Assembly: GCA_030633365.1 (NCBI GenBank)
Contig: DAOVSY010000145.1
Coordinates: 1-7,322 of the forward strand
Source: Spirochaetaceae bacterium
Lineage (GTDB): Bacteria; Spirochaetota; Spirochaetia; B11-G9
Direction: 5' to 3'
Length of the DNA stretch: 7,322 nucleotides
Each line of letters begins with the position of its first letter. Position 1 is the stretch's first letter. Under the pieces are notes generated by a model. That model was not told the origin of the DNA. It saw nothing but the letters and a program-made list of their open reading frames with translations, and ran no database searches. Below are positions 1 through 5,616 of the stretch, piece after piece. The translations under genes were made by a program, and so were the position numbers.

Positions 1-3
1 CAT

Positions 4-20
4 GGGCTGGTTTTTTATTT
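4..20 (+). terminator. Possible 3' half of an intrinsic terminator at the window edge
   Basis: GGGCTGG is followed directly by six T and then ATTT on the plus strand. This is the look of the descending arm and U-tract of a rho-independent terminator for a gene entering from the left, convergent with the 73-codon gene. The ascending arm would lie outside the window, so pairing cannot be checked. Confidence 0.2.
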
Positions 21-38
21 AAATATTTTTAGCATAAA

Positions 39-260
39 CTACAATATCCTAAGCCGCTGTATACGTAATAGATCAACATAATATTTCTTAATTAGCCCCA
101 TACCCCTATGAATAGAGAACAGATCCTTACCCTGGGAAACTTCAATCATTACATTTTTAAGCTCATTTACAGAGAGGTATTCACTTAATGCCTGGAATAC
201 CTGCAACTGATCAGACTCAGTTAAAGTATTAAGCCAGTCTTCAATTTCTTCTAAAAACAC
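39..260 (-). CDS. Hypothetical small protein, third gene of the trx-cdd operon
   Basis: A 73-residue ORF that starts at GTG and stops at TAG. I do not recognise the family. The first 50 residues are acidic and probably helical (EEIEDWLNTL..., LSEYLSVNELKNVM). The C-terminal 25 are basic (IKKYYVDLLRIQRLRIL), with no signal peptide, membrane segment or metal motif. The start is uncertain: no Shine-Dalgarno sequence is visible, and the GTG lies three bases after the cytidine deaminase TAA, in the same frame (TAA TTT GTG). Translation therefore most likely depends on re-initiation by ribosomes finishing the deaminase gene. The coding reality rests mainly on the tight spacing, the uninterrupted frame and a plausible composition. 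It could also be a broken remnant of a longer protein. Confidence 0.5.
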   Translation of the reverse strand: MFLEEIEDWLNTLTESDQLQVFQALSEYLSVNELKNVMIEVSQGKDLFSIHRGMGLIKKYYVDLLRIQRLRIL

Positions 261-263
261 AAA

Positions 264-665
264 TTATTCAGGTATTTCATTAAAAGGTACTGGAAGAAGC
301 TCTTTAAGAAGCATTTTCTTCTCTATTCCTTTTGGACTGGCAAGGTAAATAGGAAAGTCCGGAGGGCAAAACTCTGATAAAACCTGGAGACATAATGCAC
401 AGGGAGGGGATGCTGGAACTGATCCGGTAACAACTACACAAAAGTCATATTCGACCTTACCAAGAGCTGCTATGGAACTTACAACAGCTGTTCTTTCGGC
501 ACAGATAGTGCCGCCATAACTTGCATTTTCAACATTGCAACCTGGAAATATTTTATCATTATTCTTCACAGCCAGGGCAGCACCAACCTTAAATTCAGAA
601 TATGGTGAATAGGCATTATCTCTGGCTTTAAGTGCTAATTCAAAGGCTTTATCTAATTTTTCCAT
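264..665 (-). CDS. cdd: Cytidine deaminase
   Basis: A 133-residue zinc enzyme of the small homotetrameric cytidine deaminase family, normal length for the family. It hydrolyses cytidine and deoxycytidine to uridine and deoxyuridine in the cytoplasm (pyrimidine salvage). Visible motifs are the substrate-binding N-V-E-N at 44-47, C-A-E-R at 55-58 (zinc ligand C55, catalytic proton shuttle E57), and P-C-A-L-C at 88-92 (zinc ligands C89 and C92). The N-terminal S-P-Y-S-x-F-x-V-G-A-A at 20-30 is also typical. One oddity: the usual PCGxCRQ reads PCALCLQ, so the Arg after the last zinc cysteine is Leu93. Start ATG at 665 is supported by AGGGAG about 12 bases upstream. It lies 54 bp behind the thioredoxin gene and directly before the 73-codon gene, consistent with one transcript. 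Confidence 0.95.
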   Translation of the reverse strand: MEKLDKAFELALKARDNAYSPYSEFKVGAALAVKNNDKIFPGCNVENASYGGTICAERTAVVSSIAALGKVEYDFCVVVTGSVPASPPCALCLQVLSEFCPPDFPIYLASPKGIEKKMLLKELLPVPFNEIPE

Positions 666-699
666 AAATATAGTGTTCTCCCTAATATGATGATCCTTA

Positions 700-727
700 T
701 TCTATAATAATATTTATTATTATAGAA
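700..727. repeat. Perfect 12-bp AT-rich inverted repeat at the trx-cdd junction
   Basis: TTCTATAATAAT (700-711) and ATTATTATAGAA (716-727) are exact reverse complements around a 4-base loop. The repeat overlaps the thioredoxin stop codon at 720-722. On the transcript it would form a 12-bp A-U hairpin after trx. There is no U-tract behind it, so it is not a standard terminator. An RNA-processing or 3'-end-protecting role is possible. It also contains TATAAT on the minus strand, a possible -10 box for cdd, but I see no convincing -35. Confidence 0.5.
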
Positions 728-1034
728 GGTTCTTTTGAACTTCCTTCTTTATTACTTCATAAGGTTGTGCACCAGTAAGCCTCATAACACTTTCACCATT
801 TTTAAACATTATTATAGTGGGAATACTTCTAATCATATATTTTGCTGCTGCAGCCTGAGCTTTGTCTACATTAATTTTTACTGTCATAATTTTTCCGGAA
901 AAGTCTTTAGCAACTTTCTCAATAGCTGGTGATACCATTTTACATGGACCACACCAATCTGCATAGAAATCTACAAGAACTGGTTTTTCTGATGTCTTAA
1001 TTAATTCGAAAAAGGACTTTGGTTTTTCACTCAT
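720..1034 (-). CDS. trxA: Thioredoxin
   Basis: A 104-residue single-domain thioredoxin of standard length. It is a cytoplasmic dithiol oxidoreductase that reduces protein disulfides and is itself reduced by a thioredoxin reductase not in this window. The active site is W-C-G-P-C at 27-31 (redox cysteines C28 and C31). D22 in the preceding strand (VLVDFYADWC) matches the buried Asp of the family, and the cis-proline is P72 in S-I-P-T. No signal peptide is present. Start ATG at 1034 has a clear GGAG Shine-Dalgarno seven bases upstream. It is the first gene of the trx-cdd-73-codon group, behind a roughly 110-nt leader if the proposed promoter near 1154 is used. The symbol is by family; genomes often hold several thioredoxins. 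Confidence 0.95.
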   Translation of the reverse strand: MSEKPKSFFELIKTSEKPVLVDFYADWCGPCKMVSPAIEKVAKDFSGKIMTVKINVDKAQAAAAKYMIRSIPTIIMFKNGESVMRLTGAQPYEVIKKEVQKNLL

Positions 1035-1039
1035 TATTA

Positions 1040-1062
1040 TGCTCCTATAACGCTTTCGAGCA
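1040..1062 (-). promoter_or_regulatory. Possible hairpin hiding the thioredoxin ribosome binding site
   Basis: In the transcript, UGCUC (complement of 1058-1062) can pair with GAGCA (complement of 1040-1044). A G-U pair can be added at the outside, and the loop is 13 nt. The GAGCA arm includes most of the GGAG Shine-Dalgarno of trx. A five- to six-pair stem is short, so regulation is only a possibility. Confidence 0.2.
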
Positions 1063-1123
1063 CTTTCCTTAGATGCATAAATTAAGCTTAGTTACAGCCA
1101 ATCCCCGGAAAGTCTCTGCCGCT

Positions 1124-1184
1124 GAATGATAAAAAGGTAATTATTTCTAACTAATTATAATATCACATCCCCTTTTTATCATTC
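1124..1184. repeat. Perfect 14-bp inverted repeat with 33-bp spacer
   Basis: GAATGATAAAAAGG (1124-1137) is the exact reverse complement of CCTTTTTATCATTC (1171-1184). The whole unit is 61 bp with an AT-rich interior. Neither side is followed by a U-tract, so it is not an intrinsic terminator in either direction. Flanks show no clear target-site duplication beyond a possible CT. It could be a large operator, a leader hairpin or a very small mobile repeat. The right arm covers the proposed -35 box of the trx promoter. Confidence 0.6.
1154..1182 (-). promoter_or_regulatory. Candidate promoter of the trx-cdd operon
   Basis: Read on the minus strand there is ATGATA (1182-1177, four of six matches to TTGACA), a 17-base spacer and a perfect TATAAT (1159-1154). 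Transcription would begin near 1147, giving about 110 nt of untranslated leader before the thioredoxin ATG. The box was found by eye in very AT-rich DNA, where TATAAT is common. Confidence 0.4.
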
Positions 1185-1280
1185 CTCCATAAAAATAAGA
1201 TAGTAATAATAATGAAAAATGATAAATTAATAATAAAAAATGAAGAAAAAAAAGAACTTGCCTTGCTTTTAAGAACTCTA

Positions 1281-1342
1281 TTAACTGGACTTTAATAAAC
1301 TGAGAATACCAGCCTCATCATCGACAAGCATAATTTTTTCAT
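1281..1342 (-). pseudogene. Remnant of a response-regulator receiver domain (N-terminus only)
   Basis: Minus-strand translation from 1337 down reads K-I-M-L-V-D-D-E-A-G-I-L-S-L-L-K-S-S and then TAA at 1283-1281. This is the first strand and acidic pocket (D-D-E) of a CheY-like receiver. An ATG at 1342-1340 with TAGGAG about nine bases upstream is ideally placed to start it. However, it is one base out of frame: seven A instead of six after ATG would give MKKIMLVDDE.... The domain is cut after about 20 residues, and no phosphorylatable Asp, Thr or Lys region follows. It begins about 28 bp after the stop of the REC-PAS kinase. It was probably the next gene of the kinase operon, now frameshifted and deleted. 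The sequence differs from that kinase's own receiver (LILEDVETDAEL), so it is not a copy of it. Confidence 0.7.
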
Positions 1343-1369
1343 ATCTAAAAACTCCTATCCCATTAGCAA

Positions 1370-3175
1370 TTAATATCTCTTTTGATCTTCAATTCTTTTA
1401 AATTTTATTGTAACTGTTGTTCCATTATTTCTATTAATATCAACAGTACCATCCAGTTGGCCTGTTGCCAGCATATATACCAGATTAAACCCTGTAGTAT
1501 CAGATTTTTCCGGTACTAAAGATTCGGGCATACCAATACCATTATCTTTTACTATTAGAGTTAGTTCTTCAGATTCATCTATATTTAAACTTACATAAAC
1601 AATGCCTGCTCCATCAGGATATGCATGTCTCATCGAATTTGAGATTAGTTCATTAACAATTAAGGCACAGGGCTGTGCCATATCCAGTCCAAAGTCTGGT
1701 ATTTCTGCTTCTACTTTTAATTCAATATTACCACACATAACCAAAAGGGAATCACAAAGAGTATTAAAAATATGCCTGGTAACATTTCCAAAATTAATTG
1801 CAATAAAGGAATGTTCCTGGTAAATATCATTGTGAATGGCAGAAATAGCTCCTACCCGGGATTGAGCCATTCTTAATACATTTTTTTCACTATCCAAAAC
1901 TGCCCGATCAACTTGCATATTCAGCAGGCTAATCATTATCTGCATGTTATTATTTACCCTATGATAGATTTCCTGCAAAAGAAGTTCTTTTTCTTTAAGA
2001 TCATCTTCTATCTGTTTTTGATCCTTTAATCTTTGGGTTATATCTTCCTGGATTTCAATTATTCCTGTAATTTCTCCTGCACTATTTTCCAATGGCGCTA
2101 ATATAGCAGAAACCCAATATTGATCACCATTTTTCTTTAAATTACAAAAAGTATTTTTTTCTATCTCACCGTTTATAACTTTTCTAAATAAAACATCTCT
2201 TTCTGACTGAGGGAAATTACCAATATTTAATACTTTAGGGTTTTTACCAATAAGTTCTTCTTTTCTGTATCCGGAAAGACTAATAAACTTTTTGTTAACA
2301 TAATCAATTTCCTGGTTTAGATTTAACATAAGTGTAGGAGAAGGACTCTGCTCTACAGCAGCAGATAGCTTTTTAACATCATCCTGAGCTTCTATGAAAT
2401 TGGTAATATCACGATGAGATTCAATTACATGAGTAATTTTTTTATTCTCGTCAAATAGTGGGGATATTATTACATCCAGTTGAATTTCCTTCCCACCTAT
2501 TGTTTTAGAATTTCTTTGATATCTTTCGGATACTCCGCTATTAATTACTTTAGAAAGAAAACAATCAATACCATAATTTATACATGGAGAGTCAAAATTA
2601 TGAAGAATTTTATAACATGTTTGACCAATAATATTGTCTCTTTTATTTCCGGTTAAATTAAGAACAGAATTATTTATATCAGTTATTATATAGTCTTTAG
2701 AAATTACAACTATTTCATCGTGCATATATTTTAGTATACTTCGATAGTACAATTCACTTTTTACCAATTCTTTTTTTACTCTTTTCCTGTCAATTATTAT
2801 ATCTTTATTTTCCAGGGCAGTTTTAACAGCAAGACCAAGACGACCCATCTTATCTTTAAGAACATAATCTACAGCACCAGCTTTCATACATGCTACTGCT
2901 GTTTCTTCGTTAATAGATCCTGTAACAAGAATAACAGGTGTATCCGGTGATTGTTCAAGGACATATTTTAACGCTGACATTCCATTATAGGTAGGAAGAC
3001 TGTAATCTGTTAATACAAGGTCTGGTTTAAATGTATTTAATTCCTTAATAAAATCTGTTTCATTTACAACCCACTTAAAGCTGCAGGTTGTAAATGTTGA
3101 CTTAACCTCATCCATAACCAACTCTGCATCAGTCTCAACATCTTCCAGTATAAGGAATTTTGGAGGTGTATTCAT
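1370..3175 (-). CDS. REC-PAS-PAS-HisKA_2 hybrid sensor histidine kinase
   Basis: A 601-residue soluble protein with no membrane segment. The receiver domain (about 6-122) has acidic residues E11/D12, phospho-acceptor D57 in LVLTDYSLP, T85 in LVTGS and K107 in DYVLKD. PAS 1 (about 140-260) carries C187, C198 and C205. PAS 2 (about 268-383) holds GYRKEELIGKNP and ends EDITQR. Then comes a HisKA_2 dimerisation region with H405 in LLLQEIYHRVNNN, and an ATPase domain with N508/E509/N513 (VNELISNSMRHAYP), D544-x-G546-x-G548 and G562 in TTGFNLV. All residues expected for activity are present. Start ATG at 3175 follows AGAGGA by six bases. It lies 99 bp behind the membrane kinase. A TATAAT at 3243-3238 on the minus strand may give a second promoter. 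In families of this architecture the receiver usually takes phosphate from a partner kinase, here probably the neighbour (inference). Confidence 0.92.
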   Translation of the reverse strand: MNTPPKFLILEDVETDAELVMDEVKSTFTTCSFKWVVNETDFIKELNTFKPDLVLTDYSLPTYNGMSALKYVLEQSPDTPVILVTGSINEETAVACMKAGAVDYVLKDKMGRLGLAVKTALENKDIIIDRKRVKKELVKSELYYRSILKYMHDEIVVISKDYIITDINNSVLNLTGNKRDNIIGQTCYKILHNFDSPCINYGIDCFLSKVINSGVSERYQRNSKTIGGKEIQLDVIISPLFDENKKITHVIESHRDITNFIEAQDDVKKLSAAVEQSPSPTLMLNLNQEIDYVNKKFISLSGYRKEELIGKNPKVLNIGNFPQSERDVLFRKVINGEIEKNTFCNLKKNGDQYWVSAILAPLENSAGEITGIIEIQEDITQRLKDQKQIEDDLKEKELLLQEIYHRVNNNMQIMISLLNMQVDRAVLDSEKNVLRMAQSRVGAISAIHNDIYQEHSFIAINFGNVTRHIFNTLCDSLLVMCGNIELKVEAEIPDFGLDMAQPCALIVNELISNSMRHAYPDGAGIVYVSLNIDESEELTLIVKDNGIGMPESLVPEKSDTTGFNLVYMLATGQLDGTVDINRNNGTTVTIKFKRIEDQKRY

Positions 3176-3274
3176 TTATAATCCTCTTATTTAATAACTA
3201 ATATTAGATATATATTTATATCTTCTATACTTTAATTATTATAAAAGAGAATCTAAAAAGCAAATTAATATCTG

Positions 3275-5272
3275 TTATTTTTTAGGAATTTGTAAAGTAA
3301 AAAAGAAAATAGAACCTCCATCTGGTTTCGACTCAACCCACACTTCTCCACCATGACTCTCAATTATCCTCTTAACTATAGCCAGACCAACTCCAGTACC
3401 TTCTATACTCGAGTTTGCATTGACCCGTTTAAATATTTTAAATACTTCATTAGAAAATTTACTGTCAAAACCACATCCATTATCTTTTATATAATAAGCA
3501 CCTTTATTTTCTTTAGAATAGCCAATGGTTATTAAAGACTTTTTACCTTTATTATTAAACTTTATTGCATTATCCAAAAGGTTTACTAGTACCTGTTTTA
3601 TCATAGAGTAATTACCATATGCTTTTGGCAGAGATAAAATTTCAAGAACAATTCCCTTCTCTTTTACTAGATTTTCATAATCTGTATTTAAAACTTCACC
3701 AAGCTGATTCATATCGATTTCACTTTTACTTAAATTAGAAGTTCCAACCTTTGAATAAGCAAGAAGATCTGTAATTAAATTCTGCATTTTTATTGTGTTT
3801 TCTGAAATTACATCTATTAAACGAATACTTTCAGGATCTGCCGAATTACTTATATGCTTATGTAGTTTAACTGAAAAACCAAGAACTGCACGTAGAGGAC
3901 TCCTAAGATCGTGAGAAACAGAGTGGGAAAAGGCTTCCAGATCCTTATTTGATCTTTCCAGGTTTTTATTCAGATTTAAAAGATCAAATCTGGCATCCTT
4001 CATATCTTCCAGAAGAAAAAGCGTGGCTTGTTGGGACTTTTCCAGTTTGATCTTACTTTCTTCTATTTTCAATGTGCGTTTATTAACTATAATTTCAAGA
4101 TCTTCTTTGTGTTTTAAAAGATCATTTTCAGCCTTCTTACGATTCGAAATATCCCTGGATATTTCCAGTTTTGATATACTGCCATCTGAATTTATTAAGG
4201 GCGTATCAACAAGATCATAAGTTTTTCCATTTTTTGCAGAAAACCATTCCCAATGGACAGTCTTTCCTTTTAAAATATCAGAATTTTTACACCAGGGACA
4301 TACTTCTGTTCTATCATGAAAATATAAATAACACTTCTTTCCTTCATGCTCTCCAAATTCTTCCACAAGAACAGGATTAACATATTGAATATCATATTGC
4401 TGGTTTATAATATAAACACCATCATCCATGGAATCCAGAATATGTTTTAGATTATCCCTTTCAATCCTTAGTTTTACTTCAACTTCTTCCCTTTCAGCAG
4501 CCTCTGTTTTTAGGCTTTCAATTAATCCTACAAGTTTAATTGTCATGCTGTTAAAGGAGATTGCCAAAGCTCCAATTTCATTATTCGGATTGATAACTGG
4601 CTTTTTCCCTGATTTTCCAAAAACAAACTCATATTCACCTGATTCAATTACTGAAGCGCCATTAACCAGTTCCTTTAAGGGAGGAATAATGCTCTTATAG
4701 GTAAAAATTGCATTTAATAATGAAATAATAATAACAAAAATACCATATATTGATATTAAAAATATTGTTCTTTTACTTATCTCCTCTATTTTTATCGAAG
4801 CTGATTTGTATAGCACATGAACTTCTTCCATTATTTCTCTTATCTCAAACCGTAGATTTGATAATAAGTACTTCTGAAGTTCTATATACTGATTTAATTT
4901 ATCTTCATTAGACTCATCGTTCCCTAAATCTTCCGATTCACTACCAAGATCTCTTATTTCGGTAAAAGTCTGTTTAATGTGTTCCAAATCTGAATTAAGA
5001 GAATTAGGAAAATATTTTTTACTATTTATAATAGATAAAATATTGTTGTATTTAAACAGCCATTGTTGTTCTAATCTGAGATAGCTATATGCATAATATT
5101 CGTCTGTTAGTAAAACAAGATCCAAAATTTCATGAACCAGATAATGGGAGGATTCTTTTTTTTCAGCCTCGATATTTTCCAGATAATATGAATAATACCA
5201 GAACATAAAAAATAGTAACACCAGTACTATTGGTATAATAGAACTTAACAGAAGTCTTCTTTTAACAGTCAT
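3275..5272 (-). CDS. Membrane sensor histidine kinase (HAMP-PAS-HisKA-HATPase)
   Basis: A 665-residue inner-membrane kinase. TM1 is about 9-28, followed by a roughly 140-residue helical extracytoplasmic sensor of unknown ligand (with LLTDEYYAYSYLRLEQQW). TM2 is about 169-191. HAMP is about 192-250, with proline 197 and the conserved N-E-I-G-A-L near 231-236. PAS is about 271-380, with C314 and a C325-P-W-C328 pair that could bind metal or sense redox. A long coiled coil follows (about 383-446). HisKA has H454 in S-H-D-L-R-S-P-L-R. HATPase_c has N564/N568, D597-x-G599-x-G601 and G-T-G-V-G-L near 625-630. The LEAFSHSVSHDLRSPLR and EGTGVGLAIVKRI wording places it with bacteriophytochrome-like kinases, which often phosphorylate stand-alone receivers. 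The ATG at 5272 has no Shine-Dalgarno of its own and overlaps the stop of a 24-codon ORF (ATGA). Translational coupling is therefore likely. Confidence 0.93.
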   Translation of the reverse strand: MTVKRRLLLSSIIPIVLVLLFFMFWYYSYYLENIEAEKKESSHYLVHEILDLVLLTDEYYAYSYLRLEQQWLFKYNNILSIINSKKYFPNSLNSDLEHIKQTFTEIRDLGSESEDLGNDESNEDKLNQYIELQKYLLSNLRFEIREIMEEVHVLYKSASIKIEEISKRTIFLISIYGIFVIIISLLNAIFTYKSIIPPLKELVNGASVIESGEYEFVFGKSGKKPVINPNNEIGALAISFNSMTIKLVGLIESLKTEAAEREEVEVKLRIERDNLKHILDSMDDGVYIINQQYDIQYVNPVLVEEFGEHEGKKCYLYFHDRTEVCPWCKNSDILKGKTVHWEWFSAKNGKTYDLVDTPLINSDGSISKLEISRDISNRKKAENDLLKHKEDLEIIVNKRTLKIEESKIKLEKSQQATLFLLEDMKDARFDLLNLNKNLERSNKDLEAFSHSVSHDLRSPLRAVLGFSVKLHKHISNSADPESIRLIDVISENTIKMQNLITDLLAYSKVGTSNLSKSEIDMNQLGEVLNTDYENLVKEKGIVLEILSLPKAYGNYSMIKQVLVNLLDNAIKFNNKGKKSLITIGYSKENKGAYYIKDNGCGFDSKFSNEVFKIFKRVNANSSIEGTGVGLAIVKRIIESHGGEVWVESKPDGGSIFFFTLQIPKK

Positions 5273-5343
5273 CTGGTTATTATTGTTACACCATGAGGTT
5301 TAACAATTATTTTTCTTGCACTTATCAAGCTTGTATTATCCAT
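5269..5343 (-). CDS. 24-codon upstream ORF coupled to the sensor kinase
   Basis: An ATG at 5343 is preceded by AAGGGGA with six bases of spacing, the best ribosome binding site in this part of the minus strand. It opens a 24-codon frame beginning MDNTSLISARKIIV and ending VTIITR. Its TGA overlaps the kinase ATG as ATGA. The peptide is basic, without a membrane segment, and I recognise no family. The arrangement suggests that ribosomes load here and re-initiate at the kinase. It may be a leader peptide, a true small protein, or a former N-terminal extension of the kinase separated by a one-base indel (its frame is offset by one). An imperfect palindrome (CCCT...AGGG, 5352-5367) overlaps the ribosome binding site and might tune access to it. 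Confidence 0.5.
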   Translation of the reverse strand: MDNTSLISARKIIVKPHGVTIITR

Positions 5344-5401
5344 AACCTATCCCCTTAATATTTAGGGTTATTGGGTGATACCAAGTCAGTATCTTTACCA
5401 A

Positions 5402-5430
5402 ATGATAGTTTAATAAAACTCAAAACGCAA
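5402..5430 (-). promoter_or_regulatory. Weak candidate promoter for the sensor-kinase operon
   Basis: On the minus strand, TTGCGT (5430-5425, three of six) is followed after 17 bases by TATCAT (5407-5402, five of six). Transcription would start near 5395, about 50 bases before the 24-codon ORF. The -10 box overlaps one copy of the repeated ATAGTTT motif, as expected if that motif is an operator. Confidence 0.25.
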
Positions 5431-5503
5431 GAAAATCTGTTTTAAAGTTAGAAAAAATGATTTTTAAACTATCAGGTTCAAGGAAATTATATATTAGAAA
5501 CTA

Positions 5504-5522
5504 TGAAATCTACTTGATTTCA
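5504..5522. repeat. 7-bp dyad TGAAATC-5-GATTTCA
   Basis: TGAAATC (5504-5510) and GATTTCA (5516-5522) are perfect reverse complements with five bases between. The dyad is operator-sized and covers the proposed plus-strand -35 (5514-5519). It touches one AAACTAT copy at 5504. Confidence 0.35.
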
Positions 5523-5542
5523 AAATATCTATCTCTTATAGT
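5514..5542 (+). promoter_or_regulatory. Candidate promoter of the plus-strand PAS gene
   Basis: TTGATT (5514-5519, four of six) is followed after 17 bases by TATAGT (5537-5542, five of six). The start of transcription would be near 5549, giving about 68 nt before the GTG at 5617. A second possibility uses TTTACA at 5542-5547 with a poor -10. Confidence 0.35.
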
Positions 5543-5616
5543 TTACATTAGAAAGGTAATGTTATTTTTATTGTAAATTTAAAATCTACTGAAAATTGAA
5601 ATTAGGAGGGTCTACT

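Larger units (their letters stand above)
1035..1280. other. Leader and spacer without a convincing gene
   Basis: Between the thioredoxin start and the regulator remnant I find no supported gene. Positions 1081-1123 are noticeably richer in G+C than the surroundings. In the minus-strand RNA they could form a CGG/CCG-closed hairpin inside CAGC/GCTG, so this may be a structured leader. I do not recognise it as a known riboswitch. Positions 1185-1280 are A/T runs whose translations are low-complexity hydrophobic or lysine-rich strings without starts or ribosome binding sites. The 14-bp inverted repeat and candidate promoter listed separately lie inside. Confidence 0.5.
5403..5544. repeat. Four copies of AAACTAT/ATAGTTT in the divergent promoter region
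   Basis: The 7-mer occurs as ATAGTTT at 5405-5411, AAACTAT at 5466-5472, AAACTAT at 5498-5504 and ATAGTTT at 5538-5544. The first two are extended to an exact 11-bp inverted repeat, TGATAGTTTAA (5403-5413) and TTAAACTATCA (5464-5474). The outer copies overlap candidate -10 boxes of the two divergent promoters. This resembles binding sites of a dimeric regulator shared by both directions. The identity of the regulator is unknown. Confidence 0.45.

Noticed and set aside
735..932. Plus-strand 65-codon ORF antisense to thioredoxin
   Set aside because: A shadow frame of a clearly conserved gene. Cys/Phe-rich translation without a ribosome binding site.
1124..1184. Inverted repeat considered as an intrinsic terminator between the kinase and trx transcripts
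   Set aside because: No run of T follows either arm and the spacer of 33 bases is too long for a compact terminator loop.
1160..1290. Minus-strand frame reading as a hydrophobic, membrane-like segment (FFSSFF...ILFLWRNDKKG)
   Set aside because: It has no start codon or ribosome binding site and arises from T-rich low-complexity DNA, which always translates to Phe/Ile/Leu.
1212..1295. Plus-strand 27-codon ORF starting MKNDKLIIKNEEKKEL
   Set aside because: No Shine-Dalgarno sequence, made of A-runs, and opposite to the regulator remnant. A chance ORF.
4023..4700. Three plus-strand ORFs antisense to the sensor kinase
   Set aside because: Their opposite strand codes for an intact kinase with all motifs. 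They show no starts with ribosome binding sites and no recognisable domains.
5352..5367. Telomere-like TTAGGG and palindrome CCCTTAATATTTAGGG considered as a replication or end feature
   Set aside because: A single occurrence with imperfect symmetry, better explained as sequence around the small ORF's ribosome binding site.
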